Position numbers and translations under genes: made by a program
From: Seison nebaliae
Lineage: Eukaryota > Rotifera > Pararotatoria > Seisonacea > Seisonidae
Assembly: GCA_023231475.1 (NCBI GenBank)
Contig: JALJEE010001688.1
Coordinates: forward strand, 34,570 to 98,569
Length of the DNA stretch: 64,000 nucleotides
Direction of reading: 5' to 3'
Notes under the pieces: generated by a model
What the model saw: only the letters and a program-made list of their open reading frames with translations
Databases searched by the model: none
Told to the model about the DNA's origin: nothing
Shown: piece by piece, positions 52,377 through 62,819 of the stretch
Layout: each line of letters opens with the position of its first letter
Position numbering within the stretch: the first letter of the stretch is position 1

Positions 52377-52446
52377 TTATTCTTTTTTATATTTTCTTTT
52401 ATCATTTTATTTGCAATCGAATCAAATCAGAATAGTAACTAATAAA
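52377..52446. terminator. Interleaved poly(A) signals of two convergent genes
   Basis: AATAAA on the plus strand at 52441-52446 fits the proline-rich gene (stop 52331). Its complement TTTATT at 52377-52382 gives AATAAA on minus for the CatSper-like gene (stop 52468). Each lies on the far side of the other, so the two mRNAs would overlap at their 3' ends. Confidence 0.45.
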
Positions 52447-52467
52447 ATAAGAAGAATAAATTAATGA

Positions 52468-55400
52468 TTATTTCGTCGTCATCCATGTATGTTGATACAT
52501 TCGAGCATCTTTATATGCTTGATCCAACCACTTTTCATTCAAACTTCCTAACCATTCTTTCTCTCTCTGATCATCTTCTCTCTTTTGTTTCATATATTGA
52601 ATCGTAACAAAACATAAATAAACGAGAGTTAATCCAAGAATTACAACACAAGAAATAATGATCAATCGTTTCACCGGATCGTCAGGTTGTCCACCATAAA
52701 CATTAACAGCGAATTTCACGCGCAATTCACAGAATGAGAATGTCGGATCGATAATTAACGCTTCATATAAATGTAAACCTTCAAATTCCTTTGTCCATAT
52801 GAGTTGATTAGTGTCGTCTAAGATCTCACAATAAGATACAGATGGATCTAATGAAAATTCCGAAACATTCTCCCAAAGATATTTATAAAAAATGGCAAAG
52901 TTTGATTTTCGCCATTCACATTCTCCTGCTTGGATGCACAGTAACATCTTACTTTTATACCGCAATTGATCGGCCGAAAACTCGACTAAGGTGTCGGATG
53001 TATTAACGATAACTTTTTGAAACCATTCTTCATCCAAATGAACACAATTCTCATGTTTCTCTATCACTTTCGAATAATAATGGATATCAGGACCATCTAA
53101 TTTCTTCACTATGTATTTCACCGACGGTGGTATATGAGTAACAAGATCTTCACTATTCATCAATAGGAAATCTAATGTTATCGTTTGATTCACTTCTGCC
53201 AATATGGGACAATCATGATCTCGAATGAAGTCATATTTCTCCTCCGTCTCAATATGTCTTACATGTTTCATACATCGTTTCGGATCGGAATTCGAGTGTT
53301 CTAATTTTAAATATCGTTTCAACGGACAACCAGCTTCTAACATTATAATTTTCGTCGGTTGCACAGCACAAGCTAATGAGGAATGCATAGTGGAAAATTT
53401 AACAGTAGAAATTCCATAACCGCGACCTAAATCAGTTTCCGGTCTTACTTTTAAGATACTGATTAGTTTGTGCAACGAATGACCCCACATATTCACCTCA
53501 TTATTCTTTGCAAAATTTTCAACACTTAAAATTTTTGGGTTGGAAATTGTGACAAAGAATGTATTTAATTTACCCATTGGCAAATCGAGAGCGGTGAAAA
53601 GGAGAATTTTATCCATCCGATCGATCATTTGGAAGGATTGATCATAATTCGTATGAATATCATAATACGGACAAGTTTCGATTTCATGATCTCCGAGCAA
53701 CTTGAACAGATATGGAGCAATATAAACTTTATATCTTTTCAAATGAATAGCGGTAGAATTATCATAATAAGTTTTGTGACCTCCGTGATCAGCGGTCGGT
53801 CGAGGTCCTTCATACATTTCTAATGGATCTAAAATTTCTTTCCCATCTCTTGGTTCTCCAATCATTTGTTCTGCTTCCTCATCTATAATTAACTCATTTT
53901 CCAATTGTTCCTTCGTTAATTTAGTTGCTTTTCTTTTCCTTCGACGAATTTTGAGGACGGATCTCCAATATCTCGAGGTACTGTTGAGACTTCTTGCCTT
54001 CAAATCCACATGATACTGATCAATAATCGATTCCATAATTGCCATTTGATGAGAAATCGGATTTGTTAAAACAATTACACTTTGGTCGTAATTATTTAAA
54101 TGGAAAAATCCATAATATTTCCTGTCGCGTTTATTCGTGGTAAAACGAATTTTTATCGCTTTGTCTATTCCCCACATGCTTTCATGTCCATAGATGACAC
54201 CCAATTTATTAGTGATTACAATGAATTGGCCACAACTCTTCGAAATGATATGAGAGATTTCTTCGTCATCTTCCAAATAATCGAAACTTGTATGTGAATA
54301 GTCGACCGCTGAGCGACCCAAATTTGTTTCAATGCCATATTTAAGATGTTCAGCATTAATCTGTTCGGTAGTGGGCAGATCATTTGCGTTCCATAATACG
54401 CCTGGTGAATTAATCACTTTAACTTCAGCGATTGAACGACTCATAAAGAAGGGTGAATAATAAAAAGCTTTCCTCCTCAAAACAAAGAAAGAACCAAAAT
54501 CTGTTCTACTTTGTATGATCCGAATCGGTTCATCGGCATCATTCACTACTTTCGTATTCTTCGATTGGAAATGAACATCTACCCGAATTTTGGATACACT
54601 CTCAGGAATTAATTCCGGTGCCACATTCTTATCATGGAAATATGGGAATATCACAAAAAGACCATTCGTTCTTCTCAAAAGAATAAGAATGAAAGGATAA
54701 GCAATAAATGGTGTGGCATACTCGATTGAACCATCTAATACAAGACGATGATTGGCACATTCGAAATTTGGATATTCTCCACATTCCACATCATGGTTGT
54801 AATCGATTTCGTACAAGAAGAAATTTCTTCCATTATCGTTCGATATGAATATTGTTTTATTATAAAAATTTTGACGGAAAGCCGCTATTATCATATGACT
54901 ACGACGATCACATTCATTTTTCGGTTCATCATCAAGTTCTTGTTTGGGTGCCACTTTTGTCAATTCCGCTTCATTCTTCTGCTCGCCGCAACAATGTACG
55001 TTGAACATCCGTTCAATTAGCCGTTCATCAATAGGCAATAAATTCAAATGTGAATCGAAAAATTTTGCACCGACTGAAAGATCATGAGTAAGAAAATTGT
55101 AATAGAATACTTGATGATTAATTATCATAATTGCTTCGTATGCATTAGAAAATATTATGTCATAAAGTAACGGTTTTGGACAGACGTCTACTAGATGATG
55201 CGGTTTAAATTTATCATTAACATAGAGTTTTGGAAGAAGTGTACAATTCATTTGGAGATATGAATAATGCATATTATCTGGATCGGTGAGGAATAATAAA
55301 TGATATTTATCTATCAACAAATAAAGTTCCGCGCGACATGGATGATTTAACATTTCATGTCGTCCATAAAGAACTGAAGACTTCGCAATTTGTATCGTCT

Positions 55401-55485
55401 TCATTCGAATAATACCATCATGTACCACACTCGTATGATAAGCATATATAAAGAAGAATGAAATAATGAACAATTTCAATAACAT
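52468..55485 (-). CDS. CatSper auxiliary subunit, gamma-like
   Basis: One open frame of 1005 residues starts with a signal peptide (MLLKLFIISFFFIYAYHTS). A long extracellular part with many Cys follows, then one C-terminal membrane helix (residues ~955-980, 'LIIISCVVILGLTLVYLCFV') and a short basic cytoplasmic tail. This is the layout of CatSper beta/gamma/delta/epsilon subunits, which form the canopy over the sperm calcium channel. The membrane-proximal block 'FSFCELRVKFAVNVYGG' fits the CatSper-gamma pattern 'YCxYxLxFIVHIHG', and the 'GCP' and 'LLCIQAGECEWR' blocks fit the same region. Human CATSPERG has about 1159 residues. An alternative is another CatSper ectodomain subunit. Being intronless over 3 kb is unusual here. 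It implies flagellated sperm in this animal. Confidence 0.6.
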   Translation of the reverse strand: MLLKLFIISFFFIYAYHTSVVHDGIIRMKTIQIAKSSVLYGRHEMLNHPCRAELYLLIDKYHLLFLTDPDNMHYSYLQMNCTLLPKLYVNDKFKPHHLVDVCPKPLLYDIIFSNAYEAIMIINHQVFYYNFLTHDLSVGAKFFDSHLNLLPIDERLIERMFNVHCCGEQKNEAELTKVAPKQELDDEPKNECDRRSHMIIAAFRQNFYNKTIFISNDNGRNFFLYEIDYNHDVECGEYPNFECANHRLVLDGSIEYATPFIAYPFILILLRRTNGLFVIFPYFHDKNVAPELIPESVSKIRVDVHFQSKNTKVVNDADEPIRIIQSRTDFGSFFVLRRKAFYYSPFFMSRSIAEVKVINSPGVLWNANDLPTTEQINAEHLKYGIETNLGRSAVDYSHTSFDYLEDDEEISHIISKSCGQFIVITNKLGVIYGHESMWGIDKAIKIRFTTNKRDRKYYGFFHLNNYDQSVIVLTNPISHQMAIMESIIDQYHVDLKARSLNSTSRYWRSVLKIRRRKRKATKLTKEQLENELIIDEEAEQMIGEPRDGKEILDPLEMYEGPRPTADHGGHKTYYDNSTAIHLKRYKVYIAPYLFKLLGDHEIETCPYYDIHTNYDQSFQMIDRMDKILLFTALDLPMGKLNTFFVTISNPKILSVENFAKNNEVNMWGHSLHKLISILKVRPETDLGRGYGISTVKFSTMHSSLACAVQPTKIIMLEAGCPLKRYLKLEHSNSDPKRCMKHVRHIETEEKYDFIRDHDCPILAEVNQTITLDFLLMNSEDLVTHIPPSVKYIVKKLDGPDIHYYSKVIEKHENCVHLDEEWFQKVIVNTSDTLVEFSADQLRYKSKMLLCIQAGECEWRKSNFAIFYKYLWENVSEFSLDPSVSYCEILDDTNQLIWTKEFEGLHLYEALIIDPTFSFCELRVKFAVNVYGGQPDDPVKRLIIISCVVILGLTLVYLCFVTIQYMKQKREDDQREKEWLGSLNEKWLDQAYKDARMYQHTWMTTK

Positions 55486-56032
55486 TTTATCTCAAAAATT
55501 ACTTATATTCAACTGTCCTAAAACAATGAGAATTTCTCTCCAATATCTCTCTCATCGATTTGACTTAATAACGGTTATAAATTTTATTAAGAATAACTGT
55601 AATTTCAAAATAACTAATCGTACCACTTACATATTTTCAGTTATGAATATTTTACTTTGAGAAACCAAATTATTCGTCCTACCTATTTCAAGTATATATT
55701 GTGTATTGTTGATTCTCGGATATGATGTTTTACAAGATAATTTAAATCGTATAAAAAATTTTTAAGATTTTTTAATAAACACAAAAAACGTGTTACGAAA
55801 ATAAGTTTTTAGAAAATTTAACAAGATAAATGTTTTACAAATGCATATCAGAATTCAATTATGTATCATCAACAGGAAATAAACTGACAGTCAAATAATA
55901 GAATAGAACTAATGTTATGATTGAGATCATGATAGTTATTATTGTTTGACACGATATTTTAATAAACAGCATAAAAATTGTTACGCAAAACTTATAAAAG
56001 ACTTATGCAGTATAAGCATCGAAATAGTATCA
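55486..56032. other. Intergenic, no gene seen
   Basis: 547 nt between two minus-strand genes, very AT-rich. It should contain the promoter of the CatSper-like gene and the 3' flank of the secreted-protein gene. Confidence 0.6.
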
Positions 56033-56977
56033 TTAAATTCTTTCACAATCTAAGAACGAACAAATTTTACGTATTGTCGTTGGGAATTTCTCGCCAATTA
56101 ATCCGAGATGTGTCGTCTTCCATTTAGTCAATGTAACTTTGCATGCTTTCCTTCTCTTATTCAATTCATCCATAGTTAAACCTTCCAGTTTGCTGATAGC
56201 ACCTGCTAATGCATCTTTTTCTTCCTGTTTCACCAATTCATAGAAAGTGAAATAGAGATGAATATAAATGAAAATGCCTTCCACCAAAAAATGGTCATAA
56301 ATCGTTAGAATTATTTTTAGTGGAAGTACTCCGTGGAAGCCGGTGGAGACAAGTTTGATGAATGTCCTTATGGCGTTCTCATCAGGCTCTTCATTATACG
56401 TATTTCGAACTGTTCGAAAATAAGTGCAAATAAATATCCAATAATCAGTAGACTCTTTCTCGAACATTCGAAGATGATAGAAATCCCTCAATTTTTGTAC
56501 AACCACATCGAATTCAGAAAATGAATTATTAAAGACATGAGAAAGAATGGTGATATGAGAAGCATAAAATCCATTAAATTGCCTATTCGGTGTGGTTTCG
56601 CAAAGAAATGTCATTGATGTGGTAAGAGAAGATGACAAGTTTTTATCAAATTCACTTGAACTCTTATGATAGAAGTCAATTAATTGTCTATAACATTTCA
56701 ATGAACTTAATTTGTAATCTTCAAACTTATTCGCATATGCCCACTCTTGTACTCCAAACACATAAGTGTAGAATTGATGTCTATTCTCTTCATACAAATT
56801 CAATAGATATGATGCAGTTTGTGATTTTAATTTATTAGGACTGATTTCGGGATAATTAAAAATTGAATGATTCTTCGATTTCTTTTTGAATAATCCTACC
56901 AAATGATCGAATGGCGAACAGGAACAATTAATAATAAAATAAAAACTGAAAATCAAAGTGAAAATTCGATAGTTCAT
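56033..56977 (-). CDS. Unknown secreted or lumenal protein, 314 aa
   Basis: A single-exon frame starts with a clear signal peptide ('MNYRIFTLIFSFYFIINCSC'). A short basic stretch ('LFKKKSKNH') follows, then an all-helical-looking body with scattered Cys (about seven after the signal) and many aromatic residues ('YYFRTVRNTY'-like patches). No membrane helix after the signal is certain; a hydrophobic patch lies near residues 215-245. I do not recognise the family. Same strand as, and 187 nt downstream of, the MRG-domain gene stop. Confidence 0.7.
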   Translation of the reverse strand: MNYRIFTLIFSFYFIINCSCSPFDHLVGLFKKKSKNHSIFNYPEISPNKLKSQTASYLLNLYEENRHQFYTYVFGVQEWAYANKFEDYKLSSLKCYRQLIDFYHKSSSEFDKNLSSSLTTSMTFLCETTPNRQFNGFYASHITILSHVFNNSFSEFDVVVQKLRDFYHLRMFEKESTDYWIFICTYFRTVRNTYNEEPDENAIRTFIKLVSTGFHGVLPLKIILTIYDHFLVEGIFIYIHLYFTFYELVKQEEKDALAGAISKLEGLTMDELNKRRKACKVTLTKWKTTHLGLIGEKFPTTIRKICSFLDCERI

Positions 56978-57164
56978 TTCTGGTCAGAAAGTAAAATTTC
57001 CTTCATATTTGTAAATTTTGATTATATTAAAATGCGTCACAAATTTTCATTATAAATTCATTACGAATATACAAATCAATTAAATAAGAGATCAAAAAAC
57101 ATTTTTATAATAGAATATTAAATAACAAATTTATATCTTTTTACAAAAGTTGATCGAATGTTTT

Positions 57165-58223
57165 TTATTCAGTGGACGATGTTGTTGAGTCTGAATGACA
57201 TCGATTATGATTCAAATATATTTTACTGGAAATCGACGGAATTATCTGATGATCATTGTCTGATGTTGTAAATTTGGAAACGATGGGTTCATGACGTTCG
57301 TTTTCAGAAGGAGAAGAAGAAATTTCATCAGATAATTGAAATAATTGTTCAAGAACGTCATCATTAGACCAATGAAGTTCTTCACAAATGAACTTCTCCA
57401 AAAAATTGCAAAGTCTTGTGAAATGTTCAGCTAAGTAGAAACGGAGAAAGTTATCATTTTCGAGATGGAGAGTATGATGAAACAGATCATCTAATTTATT
57501 CGATTTCTTTAAATGGATTTGTTTTTCACATGCCACCGTTGGCAGAGAGAGATATGCTAGCATTCGAATTAAATGAGGAATTCCATATATCTGATGAGGT
57601 AAGCGAATTGTTTTCGATGATTTTTTCGAAGTTTTTCCTTGAGAAACGATGAGATTCGTTTGTTCCATGAGTGAGATATATTGTCGTCTTTCTTCTTCAC
57701 TGTTCAATAATTTGGTATAGAGAAGAATGTTGAAATAATCGATAACGCCATGAACAAATGAATCGGAATAAATATCTTCTTTCCCATAATTTGGTAGGCC
57801 ACGCAGATATGGAAGGAAATGTTTATTCAAAACATCATCGATAGTCAATTTGGCTGAAGTAGTGGAAGTGAATGGCAAATTATAAACGAGAGATTCTCGA
57901 ATATATTTCAATTCGAAATTGAGAAAATGTCTCACATGTTCTGGAAATACAATTCGGAGAGTTGGAGTGATTATTTCGCCTTCTTCCTCATCTTTATTTT
58001 TCAATGCGCCTCTTAATGGAATTATATCATTTCTACGACTTCCTCCACTCTCAATTTCTCGTCTCCGCTTCTTTTTGACAATTTCTGATTTTGTTCGATT
58101 CTTTCTGGTTTTTGAACGACCGGACGATCCACTTAAACATCGACCGTCTGACAATTCTGTTTGTTCACTCTCTTCAACTTTCAATAAACTTCTACCTCTT
58201 CTCGCTTTCGATTCGTCCGTCAT
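57165..58223 (-). CDS. MRG-domain protein (MRG15/MORF4-like)
   Basis: A single exon encodes 352 residues. The first ~90 are basic and Ser/Arg-rich, with nuclear-localisation-like runs ('KKKRRRE'). From residue ~90 the MRG domain is recognisable: 'VYNLPFTSTTSAKLTIDDVL' (family 'LPAKxTVDxIL'), 'VHGVIDYFNILLYTKLL' (family 'GIxxYFNxxLGxxLLY'), and 'LPHQIYGIPHLIRMLAYL' (family 'VYGAxHLLRLFVRL'). The domain closes with a helical 'LRFYLAEHFTRL' segment. MRG proteins dock partners in NuA4 acetyltransferase and Sin3/Rpd3S complexes on chromatin. No N-terminal chromodomain is present, as in MRGX/MORF4-type members. It ends in an acidic, Ser-rich tail. Divergent from cornichon, with 199 nt between starts. 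Confidence 0.8.
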   Translation of the reverse strand: MTDESKARRGRSLLKVEESEQTELSDGRCLSGSSGRSKTRKNRTKSEIVKKKRRREIESGGSRRNDIIPLRGALKNKDEEEGEIITPTLRIVFPEHVRHFLNFELKYIRESLVYNLPFTSTTSAKLTIDDVLNKHFLPYLRGLPNYGKEDIYSDSFVHGVIDYFNILLYTKLLNSEEERRQYISLMEQTNLIVSQGKTSKKSSKTIRLPHQIYGIPHLIRMLAYLSLPTVACEKQIHLKKSNKLDDLFHHTLHLENDNFLRFYLAEHFTRLCNFLEKFICEELHWSNDDVLEQLFQLSDEISSSPSENERHEPIVSKFTTSDNDHQIIPSISSKIYLNHNRCHSDSTTSSTE

Positions 58224-58422
58224 CGATTTATTGATTATTTACACAATTAATATTCCCAATGATAGAGCTTACTTTTGGAATAATGAACATGCAGAGAAAT
58301 GTGAAAAATGGAAGAAATTATTGAAAAATGATCATTATTCTAAAATTCTTTTACTTTCAATTCCGTATTTGATTTTTAAAACGAAAATTTCATATCAAAT
58401 ATAATACATCGATCACGACGCA

Positions 58423-58995
58423 ATGGCTTTCTCTTTCATCGCAATTTTATATCTTATTCTCTTATTGGCATCACTCTTCTTCATCTTTTGGATGGTGTAT
58501 GTGGTTCAAAAGATTTTAAATTCCATTTCTAACAATTCCATTTTCAGCTGATCGCTTTTGATGAATTGAAAACGGATTTCAAAAGTCCCGTCCATCATTG
58601 TAATACATTAAATCCTGTTGGTCGATTCTGTCGATTTCTCCTTTTTTCTATTTTATTTTTTACAGATAATTCCTTTCGAATATGGGGGACATCTAATTCT
58701 GACGATAATTCTCTTGTTTTCTGGTGAATTTTTGTCATTTTTCATTAATCTCCCTTTGGCCCTCATTCATATCAAGAGGTTGATTTTCAGTTTAATTTTT
58801 CTAGAAAATGAATTGGAATTTTTCAGGTATCGAGATCGACCAGTGATGCGCGGATGGGGAATCTATGATCCATCACAAATATTTGAACCAGCTCTACAGG
58901 CGACAGAGCAAAAGACACATTGGATAAAACTCGTATTTTATTTATTTTCTTTTTTCTATTATCTCTACTGTTTCATTGTCTCATTACTGGCTTGA
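58423..58995 (+). CDS. CNIH: Cornichon homologue, ER export receptor
   Basis: Cornichon/Erv14 proteins load transmembrane cargo such as TGF-alpha-type ligands and AMPA receptors into COPII vesicles at the ER. Four exons keep frame: 58423-58494, 58548-58616, 58666-58778 and 58827-58995, with introns of 48-53 nt, giving 140 residues (family about 140-160). The diagnostic blocks are all present: 'MAFSFIAILYLILLL' first helix, 'LIAFDELKTDFKSPVHHCN' with 'TLNP', 'HIRYRDRPVMRGWGIYDP' at the exon 3/4 junction, and the closing 'LFSFFYYLYCFIVSLL' helix. Convergent with the rolling-stone-like gene, whose stop is 197 nt away. Confidence 0.95.
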
Positions 58996-59084
58996 GTAGT
59001 TGGTTGAAGAAAGTTTATTTGAATAAACAATGGAAACTAATTATTGAGATTGAGAAGAAAGAAAATAATGGAAATTTTGTATAA

Positions 59085-59096
59085 AATAAATTTATT
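59085..59096. terminator. Palindromic poly(A) signal shared by convergent genes
   Basis: The palindrome AATAAATTTATT reads AATAAA on both strands. It lies 90 nt after the cornichon stop on plus and 96 nt after the rolling-stone-like stop on minus, so it can serve both genes. Confidence 0.5.
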
Positions 59097-59191
59097 GAAA
59101 TTTTATTTAAAATTAAATTATTTCCTTAAATATTTTAGAGGAAATTATTTCGATTCCATGCTTCAGTTCAGATAATTCATATATGAAATTG

Positions 59192-60683
59192 TTAGATATT
59201 TGTTGTCGTCTGTTCAACCTTTTTCTGTTTTCTCATCAGAAATCTCACTCTCGTTTCAGCAAGATATTTATGAGCGAAGTATATGGCGGGAATGAAAATT
59301 AATAATAATAATACTTGAGCCATCACTACTGTATAGGATTGAAAATGAAAATCCATTACCATCGGATATGCAGCTTGGCCCGTTACTCCCCACATAATGC
59401 TAATGAGTATACCATAAATTGAAATTATAGATATTGACCAAATGACGTCTTCATGTCTCGTATGAAAACTACATAAAACGAACGAATCGATCGCGAAGAA
59501 GATATAACTTAACAGATATGTCTGAATTACATAAAGAATCATTGGAACATCGTAAACTCCATTCTCTAATACGAACTTATTAGCGACTGGTAAGAAGAGT
59601 CCAAAGAATCCCAACATTACTGCCAAATGAGTGCCCATTCCAATACAATATGAGCAATATAAGATATCATGAAGAAATTTTACCGAGGATTTCCGTTGTT
59701 CACAAGGTATTAATAGTTCAGTCATCAAATTGCATCGAGTCCCTTCTAATTCCAAATCTTCCACTTCAATTATGGCAATTGGATCTCCATTACTAGTTAA
59801 ATTATTCTCATTATTGTTAGTGAAATTCATTGGTTGGTCATTCGGAATGGAATCATAAGTTGATATCTCTTCATCAGTTAGCGGAATGTTTCCTTGATCG
59901 AAATGCAAATTGTCTGGTTGAATATCTTCAATCTCATCTAATGACGACAATATTCGTATACTATCGGAAATCGTATCAATATTAAACAATTTCATTGGAT
60001 TATCGTCATCTTCATTCTTCTCGATTAAAGTCTCAAACATTGCCCTCTCAGAAAACTTTTCCTCATCATCAAAACTGCCTTCAATATTGTTATTATTCAA
60101 AGCAGCTTTAACACTCAAATTCTTACCAGTATTCGTCTTCTTGTCAGTCAAACCCAAATGTAACGTTTCCATTTGTCCTTCTTCCTCACCTGATATTCGT
60201 ATTTGTTTGTTTGCTTTGCTCATAATCGATTTAGATCGAACTAATTCTAAACTGTTTTTGGGGGCGGAACTAAGATCATTCAATTGAATTTCAGTCCTCG
60301 GCGACTCTTTCTGTAATAAATACATCGTTTCGGCCATTCGGAACCATTCCAATCCTCTCGGCGTCTCGGAAGTGATGGGAGGAACGCATTGTTGCCGAAC
60401 AACAAAGAAGTGGACAATAAAATATAAAGTAAGTATCGTATATATCCAATTACTTAGCATGAAGTCGTACATGTAAAGTTGGAAGCCTACCGCCTTATGA
60501 GTCATTTTATCCGCTGTGATTCTTCCAATCGTCATTGCAAGTATCCAAAACATAGTAAAATAAATAGCAACACACATGCGATAAACATAATATATATTTT
60601 GAAATCGAGGTCCAAACTACAACATTTTAGAGAAGATTATCAACACAATCAATTTGCTAATTTCTAACTATGGAAAGACCCAT
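59192..60683 (-). CDS. Rolling-stone-like multi-pass membrane protein
   Basis: Two exons: a five-codon first exon 60669-60683 (MGLSI), a 52-nt intron, then 59192-60616, giving 479 residues. The second exon opens in frame with 'FGPRFQNIYYVYRMCVAIYF', matching the 'YRxxxAxxxL' first helix of the rolling stone (rost) family. 'YMYDFMLSNWIYTILTLYF' matches the family's 'KWFIYLTNWGFTLLTLYF'. The C-terminal half has four more helices, with the pattern 'IDSFVLCSFHTRHEDVIW' and 'IMWGVTGQAAYPMVMDF' matching the family's LLDL...HP and YPVLDW blocks. Rolling stone acts in Drosophila myoblast fusion; function here is unknown. A ~190-residue acidic, Asn-rich loop (residues ~95-290) separates the halves and makes it much longer than the usual ~280-300. 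An AIG1/ADTRP-type protein is the main alternative. Confidence 0.55.
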
Positions 60684-61462
60684 GAACCTGCAGTCTGCCT
60701 CTGTTGAAAGAAACCTTAACTTCTTAATCTTGTCAATCACCTTCATTTCTCAAATAGAGAAGTAAATATTTAACTAAAGAAATAAATTAAATTGAAAATC
60801 CAAATTCTACTTTTCAGCTGAGTTGTTTTTAAGCAACTAGTCTAACTAAATGTTCATCTATCACCCTTTCATAAGACTTTTTTATAATTCTAAAAATGTA
60901 TAACAATCAATCTCATTCTATTCTTAATTCGATTACATCTTCCATTAACCATAGAAAATTTCTCGTGCTTATAAACGTTCCTTACGAAGAATTTTTATCG
61001 GTATTACGATGATTTTTGTTTCTTTCCATATTAATTTGCCATTATCTCATTTACTTTCAGATTATATTTCATTCCATCTCTAATTATTCCTAATAATCTT
61101 TATTCTTTCGTTCAATACTATCAACTTCTTATTTTCATTACAACTCAATCGATTCAACTAACCTTCGAGGTTAGGAAATTGTCCATTTGTAATTATTTGA
61201 ATTTTACGTATATATTTTATTCGACCTTCGAAATTATTCATTAATTATTTGTCTAAAAGGATAACAACACTCGGAAATAGTATCTTTAACATTTTTCTGA
61301 CCATTCTATTTATGGGGTTCATTTTATAAAAAATCTTTTCATCTTTCATTCAATCTTCTTTTTGTTCAATCACTATATCAAATACAAGTTATGGATTATA
61401 ATTTATTTCACAATTAATGGAAAATTGAAATGACTATGGATAAAAGAAAAGGAAAAGTCTGT
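60684..61462. other. Intergenic, no gene seen
   Basis: 779 nt between two minus-strand genes, AT-rich, with no exon-like frame. It should hold the rolling-stone-like promoter. Confidence 0.55.
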
Positions 61463-62503
61463 TCAGAAATCAGCAGGATCAGTAAATATTTCGGCAAGCA
61501 TACACCTCAAACTTCCACCACCACATTCTTCGATTGTCTGAATATCACATTCGATGATAATTTCGCCATGTCTCGATAACGTTTCCAATTGTTCCTTAGT
61601 GAATGCTTTATGAGCTGTAGTGGACATTATCCAAATAAGTTCTTTTGGATTAGTGTGACGTTTCAATTGGAGAATATTACAAGTCATCCGCTTCATCTGA
61701 TTTATGGTCACTTCAATCGTTTTTAAACCACATGATATTAATGAATCTAATACTTTTTTCCTTTCTTCCATATCACGAATGGATTCTGAACAAATGACAG
61801 CTGTATACATTCCAATACTCATCATGACATTCGTATGATAAATTGGTTTATTCAATATCGTATCATAAGCACTAAAACGAATAGATGTCCATGGAAACAT
61901 TCTCCTTTCCCATTCATCAATAGCGTCAAGTGTCGCTCGTGGTCCAACAGACACGAATGCTCGACTAGTTGGTCGATGGAAGACCATGGCACCAGTTCCT
62001 TCCAGAAAATCGTTATATTCCTCCAATTTCGATAAGTCGATAACTTCCACCAATTCATTCTCGTGAGCCAATCGATCAACTATTGACATTCTCCGTTCTA
62101 AACGTCTATTCTTCGCTTGCATCGGATAAACAACAATTTTCTTTTTATCATTCTCACAAGTGGCAACGTGAGTGCTAATCCAATTATTGGGGAAAATGGC
62201 ATCAGGTTTCTTCGGGAACGGTTTATCATTCTCAACAATCACCTTCACACCTTCACGTTGAAGCGAAGAGACAACTGCCTGAAATTCAACTTCACTTCTC
62301 AACTGAGCATCAATTATTTTCATCGCTCGAGCACTTTGGAAAGAATTGGTGCTCATCGTTTCCACATTCGTAGTGAAATTAGCTGGACGAACCATTAACA
62401 CACAATCGGCCACATAATGATGGCTGGTTAACGTGGAAGGTGTGTCCATTTTAGGATCATTTCGAACAAGTTGAATAACTTCCGACGCGTTAGTGGTCGA
62501 CAT
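61463..62503 (-). CDS. CtlX-type arginine/citrulline hydrolase (amidinotransferase superfamily)
   Basis: An intronless 346-residue frame matches the CtlX / DDAH-like branch of the guanidino-modifying enzymes over nearly its whole length. Blocks in order: 'VLMVRPANFTTNVET' (residues ~36-50), 'PDAIFPNNWISTH', 'VYPMQAKNRRLERR', 'EGTGAMVFHR', 'PIYHTNVMMSIG' (catalytic His region), 'GNIL'-like 'CNILQLKRH', and 'GGGSLRCMLAEIF' with the catalytic Cys near residue 335. Such enzymes hydrolyse guanidino or ureido groups of arginine, methylarginine or citrulline through a covalent Cys intermediate; the substrate here cannot be told from sequence. Catalytic residues look intact. The N-terminal ~30 residues are poorly conserved. 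High similarity to the bacterial pattern and absence of introns raise the possibility of horizontal origin. Confidence 0.85.
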   Translation of the reverse strand: MSTTNASEVIQLVRNDPKMDTPSTLTSHHYVADCVLMVRPANFTTNVETMSTNSFQSARAMKIIDAQLRSEVEFQAVVSSLQREGVKVIVENDKPFPKKPDAIFPNNWISTHVATCENDKKKIVVYPMQAKNRRLERRMSIVDRLAHENELVEVIDLSKLEEYNDFLEGTGAMVFHRPTSRAFVSVGPRATLDAIDEWERRMFPWTSIRFSAYDTILNKPIYHTNVMMSIGMYTAVICSESIRDMEERKKVLDSLISCGLKTIEVTINQMKRMTCNILQLKRHTNPKELIWIMSTTAHKAFTKEQLETLSRHGEIIIECDIQTIEECGGGSLRCMLAEIFTDPADF

Positions 62504-62819
62504 TCCTATGTGAACGAAATCAAATTATTGATGTTTAATAGCAGTTGATTGAAAGCGAAAAATTCGCCAACGAATCGAGTGCAAAACTGAAAATCAATCG
62601 ATTAGAATTAAGTTGAGGAATTAATTGAAAGTAATAGAAAGAAAATTAATTGGAATCTCTTTATCAAATTGCTGTTATCTATCCAACTTTCCGCTTTAAT
62701 TTCACAGCTTTGTTCTCTGTGAATGTTGTTCACAATTTACCAGTTGTTTTACAACAACTTCCTGTGCCATTCTACTTTATTTACCAAATGTATATTTTTC
62801 CTATACACATACGGTACCC

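Noticed and set aside
57919-58404. 161-codon plus-strand frame
   Set aside because: It is the antisense shadow of the MRG-domain gene's N-terminal part and its promoter.
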